Below are positions 60,913 through 64,000 of a DNA stretch of 64,000 nucleotides, piece by piece; position 1 is the stretch's first letter, and every line of letters starts with the position of its first letter. The stretch covers positions 41,338 to 105,337 of the forward strand of contig JAZSPB010000033.1 in NCBI GenBank assembly GCA_045537235.1, given 5' to 3'. A program made the position numbers and the translations under genes. The notes under the pieces are model-generated. The model was not told where the DNA came from. It saw only the letters and a program-made list of their open reading frames with translations, and did not search any database. The stretch is from RGIG8775 sp045537235 (GTDB lineage: Bacteria; Bacillota; Clostridia; Oscillospirales; CAG-272).

Positions 60913-62214
60913 ATGAAAAAATGGAAGAAGTTTTTGTCCGTTTGGTTGGCAGCCTGCCTTTTGCTTGGTGCGCTTTTTGCAATGTCGGCTTGCGGCAAGA
61001 GTGACGAGACCGATGAGTCCGATTCCGAAAGCCAAACAGAGGCAATTTGCGTTGATCATATCGACACCGACGGCGATAATAAGTGTGAGATCTGCGGTGT
61101 GACTGTTGTGGAGCCTGTCGACTATACCATAAATCTTAAAGATGAAAAAGGAAATGCTGTGGTTGGCGTTTCGATTTCTCTTTTACAAGAGCAGGAAACC
61201 GTGGTGACGTCCACCACGGATGATGACGGCAAGATCAGCGGTGAGATCGTTCCCGGAGAGTACAAGGTCGTCATGGAAGGCTTTGCCGACGGATGGTATT
61301 CTGCGAGCAACGGCGCAACCATAGAGATCACCGAAGAAGAGTGTACCTTTGACTTTGTTGCTATCGACAACAATCCCGACGGCTCCGAGGAAAAGCCCTT
61401 TTACTTGGGCGACGAGAGCATTGGTAAAACCTTTGCTGCCGGTGCGACCTACAATTATTTCAGCCGAGGTGTTTCCTCGCGATATCTTGTTATCGAGAAT
61501 GCCAATGCCAAGGTTACATATAATGGCACCGAGTATTTGCCAGAGAACGGCGTGATTCGCGTGAGTATTGCGGGGACGACAGATACCAACTCTACCACAC
61601 CTTTCACAGTAACCAATACTGCGAACACGGAAAATATGATCACGGTTGCGTTCGAATCTTTGCCCGGAACACAAGCCAATCCGTTTGAGGCTAAACTGGA
61701 TATCCCCCAGACCGTTACTTTGCCCGACGAAGACGGTGTTGTTTATTACACATGGACAGCTACGGGAAACGGCATCTTTATGCTTCACTGCGAGTCCGAG
61801 GGAAGTAATATTATGATGTACAATACCACAAGTTATGTGGTTACCGGATATACCGACGGCGGTCATTCCCTTTACCTTTCCGTCTCGGAAGGCGACGTAG
61901 TTTCTATTACCGTCGGAAGAAAGGCAGCCGCCTCTCAGTTGACATTCCGATTCTCGCTTCATAGCGGAAGTGCGGAGGATCCCATCCCCGTTTATGAGAA
62001 TGCTTCCGTTCGTTTGGAGAGCGGTGAAATCAAGTCCTTTGTCTATCACGGTTCGGATAAGACCTTGACCCTGCCTTCACAAAAAGTTACTTGGTCGGTA
62101 AACGGCGTGACAGTACCGTCTTCCGAAAGCGGAAAAACCGTTTCAGAGGGCGATGTTATTACCGTTACCAATACGACCGCAGAACGTATAGATCTGGAGA
62201 TTAACTTGTCCTAA
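60913..62214 (+). CDS. Lipoprotein with CnaB-like domain and PPC-like beta domains
   Basis: 433 residues from the ATG at 60913 (ggagg 6 bases upstream; the earlier ATG at 60889 precedes the ribosome site). Lipobox MSA-C27, then an acidic linker. A single remnant of the His/Cys repeat of the preceding gene follows (DHIDTDGDNKCEICG, ~45-62). A CnaB/prealbumin-like domain (~70-150; TTDDDGKISGEIVPGEYKV) is followed by three related beta domains (~155-250, 250-360, 360-433; repeated start GSEEKPFYLGD, GTQANPFEAKL, GSAEDPIPVYE). It lacks the DGYYH module and the thioredoxin domain. Together with the other lipoproteins it forms one paralogous envelope family. Function unknown. Confidence 0.82.
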   Translation: MKKWKKFLSVWLAACLLLGALFAMSACGKSDETDESDSESQTEAICVDHIDTDGDNKCEICGVTVVEPVDYTINLKDEKGNAVVGVSISLLQEQETVVTSTTDDDGKISGEIVPGEYKVVMEGFADGWYSASNGATIEITEEECTFDFVAIDNNPDGSEEKPFYLGDESIGKTFAAGATYNYFSRGVSSRYLVIENANAKVTYNGTEYLPENGVIRVSIAGTTDTNSTTPFTVTNTANTENMITVAFESLPGTQANPFEAKLDIPQTVTLPDEDGVVYYTWTATGNGIFMLHCESEGSNIMMYNTTSYVVTGYTDGGHSLYLSVSEGDVVSITVGRKAAASQLTFRFSLHSGSAEDPIPVYENASVRLESGEIKSFVYHGSDKTLTLPSQKVTWSVNGVTVPSSESGKTVSEGDVITVTNTTAERIDLEINLS

Positions 62215-62243
62215 AAAGGGTATCAAAAAAGCCCCCAAAAACA

Positions 62244-62349
62244 TTGATCCGCACTTCCCACGAGGTGGAGGTGAACAGAACAGGAGAACCTTAACGGGTT
62301 CTGCTCTGTCCATTCTCACCGCAAGGAAGTGCGGATCAAAAGCTTTTTT
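62244..62349. terminator. Long structured terminator-like element between convergent genes
   Basis: Perfect 15-base stem TTGATCCGCACTTCC/GGAAGTGCGGATCAA (62244-62258, 62325-62339) enclosing 66 bases. The enclosed part itself has complementary blocks (GAGAACC/GGGTTC and GGTGA../..TCACC). On the + strand it is followed by AAGCTTTTTTA, and on the minus strand by T-rich sequence. It is larger and more ornate than a usual terminator; a small RNA or a mobile palindrome is possible. Confidence 0.6.
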
Positions 62350-62387
62350 ATGGAGCTTTTTAAGAAAATTTGTTATGATAGACGCGT

Positions 62388-63635
62388 TCAGTTGCGTTTG
62401 GAGAGAACTTCGTTCTCATAAGCCTTTATCTCGTCAAACCAAGACTCGGAGCCTTCAACGCCGTTTCTTGCGCAGAATTCTGCCCAAACCTCGCCCATGG
62501 GATAGGTTTTGAGTTCTTCGCGAAGCATCATCAACTCGGTGAAGTTTCCGTTCTTCTGCATCTCGGCCAGTTTAGCATGGGGGGTGAGAAGGGCATTAAG
62601 AAGTGCCTTTTGCATATTTCTCATACCGATGACCCAAGCAGCCACACGGTTTATGCTGGCGTCAAAATAGTCAAGGGCAAGGAGAACACGGTCAGTAGCG
62701 TCATTGCGGACGATCTCCTGTGCAATTTCGCGTGTTTCGTCGTCATTGAGTACGACATGGTCACTGTCCCAACGAACGGCACGAGTAACGTGAAGCGCAA
62801 CCTTGTCGTTGAAGAGCAACATGGAGGGAAGCTTGTCAGAAACCACTTCGGTAGGATGGTAGTGACCGTTATCCATAAGGCTGAGAACACCGCGGCTGGC
62901 GGCATAATTGACACAGAATTCGGAGGAACCAACGGTGTAGGACTCAAATCCGATACCGAAGACCTTGGATTCCAAAGAAATATAAACCAAATTCTTATCG
63001 TAACCGGAGGCAAGGATCTTATCCAGCGAGTCGGCAAACAGCTTGCGAGGGGTCAGTCTGTCGGCGGGGATATCCTTCATTCCGTCGGGGATCCAAATGT
63101 TAAGGAGGCTGGGGGTGCCGAGCTCGCGAGCGAAATATTCAGCGATCTTGAGACAAGCAATGCCATGTCTGACCCAGAACATACGGATCTCTTCGTCGGG
63201 GTTGGATAACGTGAGTCCGGAAGCCTTGGGGTGAGAGAAAAAGGTGGGGTTGAAATCAATACCAAGACCGCGAGCTTTGGCAAATTCTACCCACTTGGCA
63301 AAGTGCTTGGGCTCAAGCGCATCACGATCAGCAAATTCGCCATCTTCAAAAATGGCATAGCTGGCATGAAGATTGATGCGGTGCTTGCCGGGGATGAGGG
63401 AAAGCGCCTTGTCGATATCAGCCATCAATTCTTCGGGCGTGCGAGCGGCACCGGGATAGTTTCCGGTTGCTTGAATTCCACCCGAAAGAGCATCGCAGTT
63501 GTCAAAGCCGCGAACATCGTCTCCTTGCCAACAGTGCATGGAAATAGGCATGGCGGAAAGAGTAGCAATCGCTTTTTCCGTATCAATGCCGAGCGCTGCG
63601 TAGCGCTCCTTGGCGTAAGTATACATATTCTGCAT
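62388..63635 (-). CDS. rhaA: L-rhamnose isomerase
   Basis: 415 residues from the ATG at 63635 (AAAGGAG upstream; the longer frame to 63725 runs through the promoter). RhaA signatures are present: SMHCWQGDDVRGFD, GGIQATGNYPGAARTPEELMADI, HRINLHASYAIFE, IDFNPTFFSHPKA, the metal-site region NIWIPDGMKDIPADR, then LESKVFGIGFESYTVGS, MDNGHYHPTE and LHVTRAVRWDSDHVV. It converts L-rhamnose to L-rhamnulose with Mn2+ in the cytosol. No rhamnulokinase, aldolase or regulator is within the window; they may lie beyond the right-hand edge or elsewhere. Convergent with the last lipoprotein gene. Confidence 0.97.
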   Translation of the reverse strand: MQNMYTYAKERYAALGIDTEKAIATLSAMPISMHCWQGDDVRGFDNCDALSGGIQATGNYPGAARTPEELMADIDKALSLIPGKHRINLHASYAIFEDGEFADRDALEPKHFAKWVEFAKARGLGIDFNPTFFSHPKASGLTLSNPDEEIRMFWVRHGIACLKIAEYFARELGTPSLLNIWIPDGMKDIPADRLTPRKLFADSLDKILASGYDKNLVYISLESKVFGIGFESYTVGSSEFCVNYAASRGVLSLMDNGHYHPTEVVSDKLPSMLLFNDKVALHVTRAVRWDSDHVVLNDDETREIAQEIVRNDATDRVLLALDYFDASINRVAAWVIGMRNMQKALLNALLTPHAKLAEMQKNGNFTELMMLREELKTYPMGEVWAEFCARNGVEGSESWFDEIKAYENEVLSKRN

Positions 63636-63696
63636 AAAAGAGTCTCCTTTGCGTTGTTTTCTTTGCGCCAACCGACGGCGCGATTCTTCTGATACC

Positions 63697-63725
63697 ATTA
63701 TACCGAATCCAAACCAAAAAAGCAA
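63697..63725 (-). promoter_or_regulatory. Promoter of rhaA
   Basis: Minus strand: TTGCTT (63725-63720), 17-base spacer, TATAAT (63702-63697), 62 bases before the ATG. Confidence 0.75.
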
Positions 63726-63831
63726 GAGTCAATCGCCACGCATTTGAAACTTGTGAAAAAAAGATACATAAATCGCAAAAAAAGCAATATTTTATAGCGT
63801 TTTTTTTAACAAATGGAATGAGGGGAGGCGG

Positions 63832-63930
63832 CGCCTGCGGGCGGGGGAGGTCGCTTTTTTGAAAAAAAGCTCCGCAAAAAACTTTTGACCTGCGCCCTTA
63901 CGGAAGTTTGAGCGAACATACTGCCCCAAG
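63832..63930. repeat. Intergenic palindrome, copy C (left half)
   Basis: CGCCTGCGGGCGGGGGAGGTCGC, AAAAAAGCTCCGCAAAAAACTTTT (reverse orientation of copy A) and GAGCGAACATACTGCCCC match the left arm and centre of copy B. The right arm is degenerate after about 63930. The surrounding gene-free stretch 63726-64000 shows nothing else. Confidence 0.7.
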
Positions 63931-64000
63931 TCGGATCGTAGCCATGTCGTTCTGTGAGCCAAGAGTTGACTATAAAGCTTGTCTTCCTAAGACCGCTTGG

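Noticed and set aside
1..64000. tRNA, rRNA, transposase, integrase, toxin-antitoxin or phage defence genes
   Set aside because: I looked for these on both strands and saw no convincing signature; this is by eye, so a covariance-model scan could still find a small RNA.

Overview
The window looks like chromosome of an uncultured anaerobic Clostridia (Bacillota), probably from an animal gut. The evidence is: iron-sulfur and flavin enzymes (an Etf-linked 2-hydroxyacid dehydrogenase, an SDH_alpha/cysteine desulfidase-type protein, a membrane polyferredoxin); Gram-positive lipoprotein signal peptides and C-terminally membrane-anchored surface proteins; Clostridia-type gene order (tig-clpP-clpX; lepB-rbgA-rnhB-yraN); sigma-A type promoters; and small intergenic inverted repeats of a kind common in gut Firmicutes. 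I see no rRNA, tRNA, CRISPR array, transposase or phage gene.

Layout. 1-3001 (+): end of an etfB-etfA-dehydrogenase operon resembling the electron-confurcating lactate dehydrogenase LctBCD. 3002-3621: hairpins, a MITE-like repeat and a promoter, then an XRE regulator. 4702-8105 (-): tig-clpP-clpX, in which tig has an in-frame amber codon in its tail. 8251-9348: a phosphoesterase and a small DUF1540 protein. 9615-16201 (-): a housekeeping run apgM-lepB-rbgA-rnhB-yraN-M19 dipeptidase-ybjQ-thrC. 16912-20706 (+): a 1264-residue anchored surface protein with a hydrolase-like domain and putative carbohydrate-binding modules. 20955-22235 (-): cyuA family.

22453-30158 is an envelope island. It has three lipoproteins on the + strand, one carrying a TlpA-like thioredoxin domain. 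Convergent to them are a membrane polyferredoxin-thioredoxin fusion and a CXXC-tailed membrane protein. Together the redox proteins could carry electrons across the membrane to exported thiol proteins. 30687-46975 (+) encodes a giant membrane-anchored subtilisin with BspA-type repeats, a lipoprotein and a complete oligopeptide ABC transporter (substrate-binding protein, two permeases, two ATPases). This suggests surface proteolysis coupled to peptide uptake. 47264-57374 (+) is a MoxR-DUF58-vWA operon ending in a cysteine-rich lipoprotein. 57476-62214 (+) holds two more repeat-rich lipoproteins. 62388-63635 (-) is L-rhamnose isomerase.

The strongest candidate for something undescribed is a module that occurs four times in three lipoproteins of this window. 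It begins DGYYHxG, has a V/LTxE helix in the middle, and ends in W followed by a C-x-Y/YY signature. Its neighbours include the thioredoxin and polyferredoxin proteins. Other points of interest are parallel insertions in the peptide transporter subunits, the amber codon in tig, a family of long intergenic palindromes, and a set of promoters sharing the same extended -10 sequence TGATATAAT.
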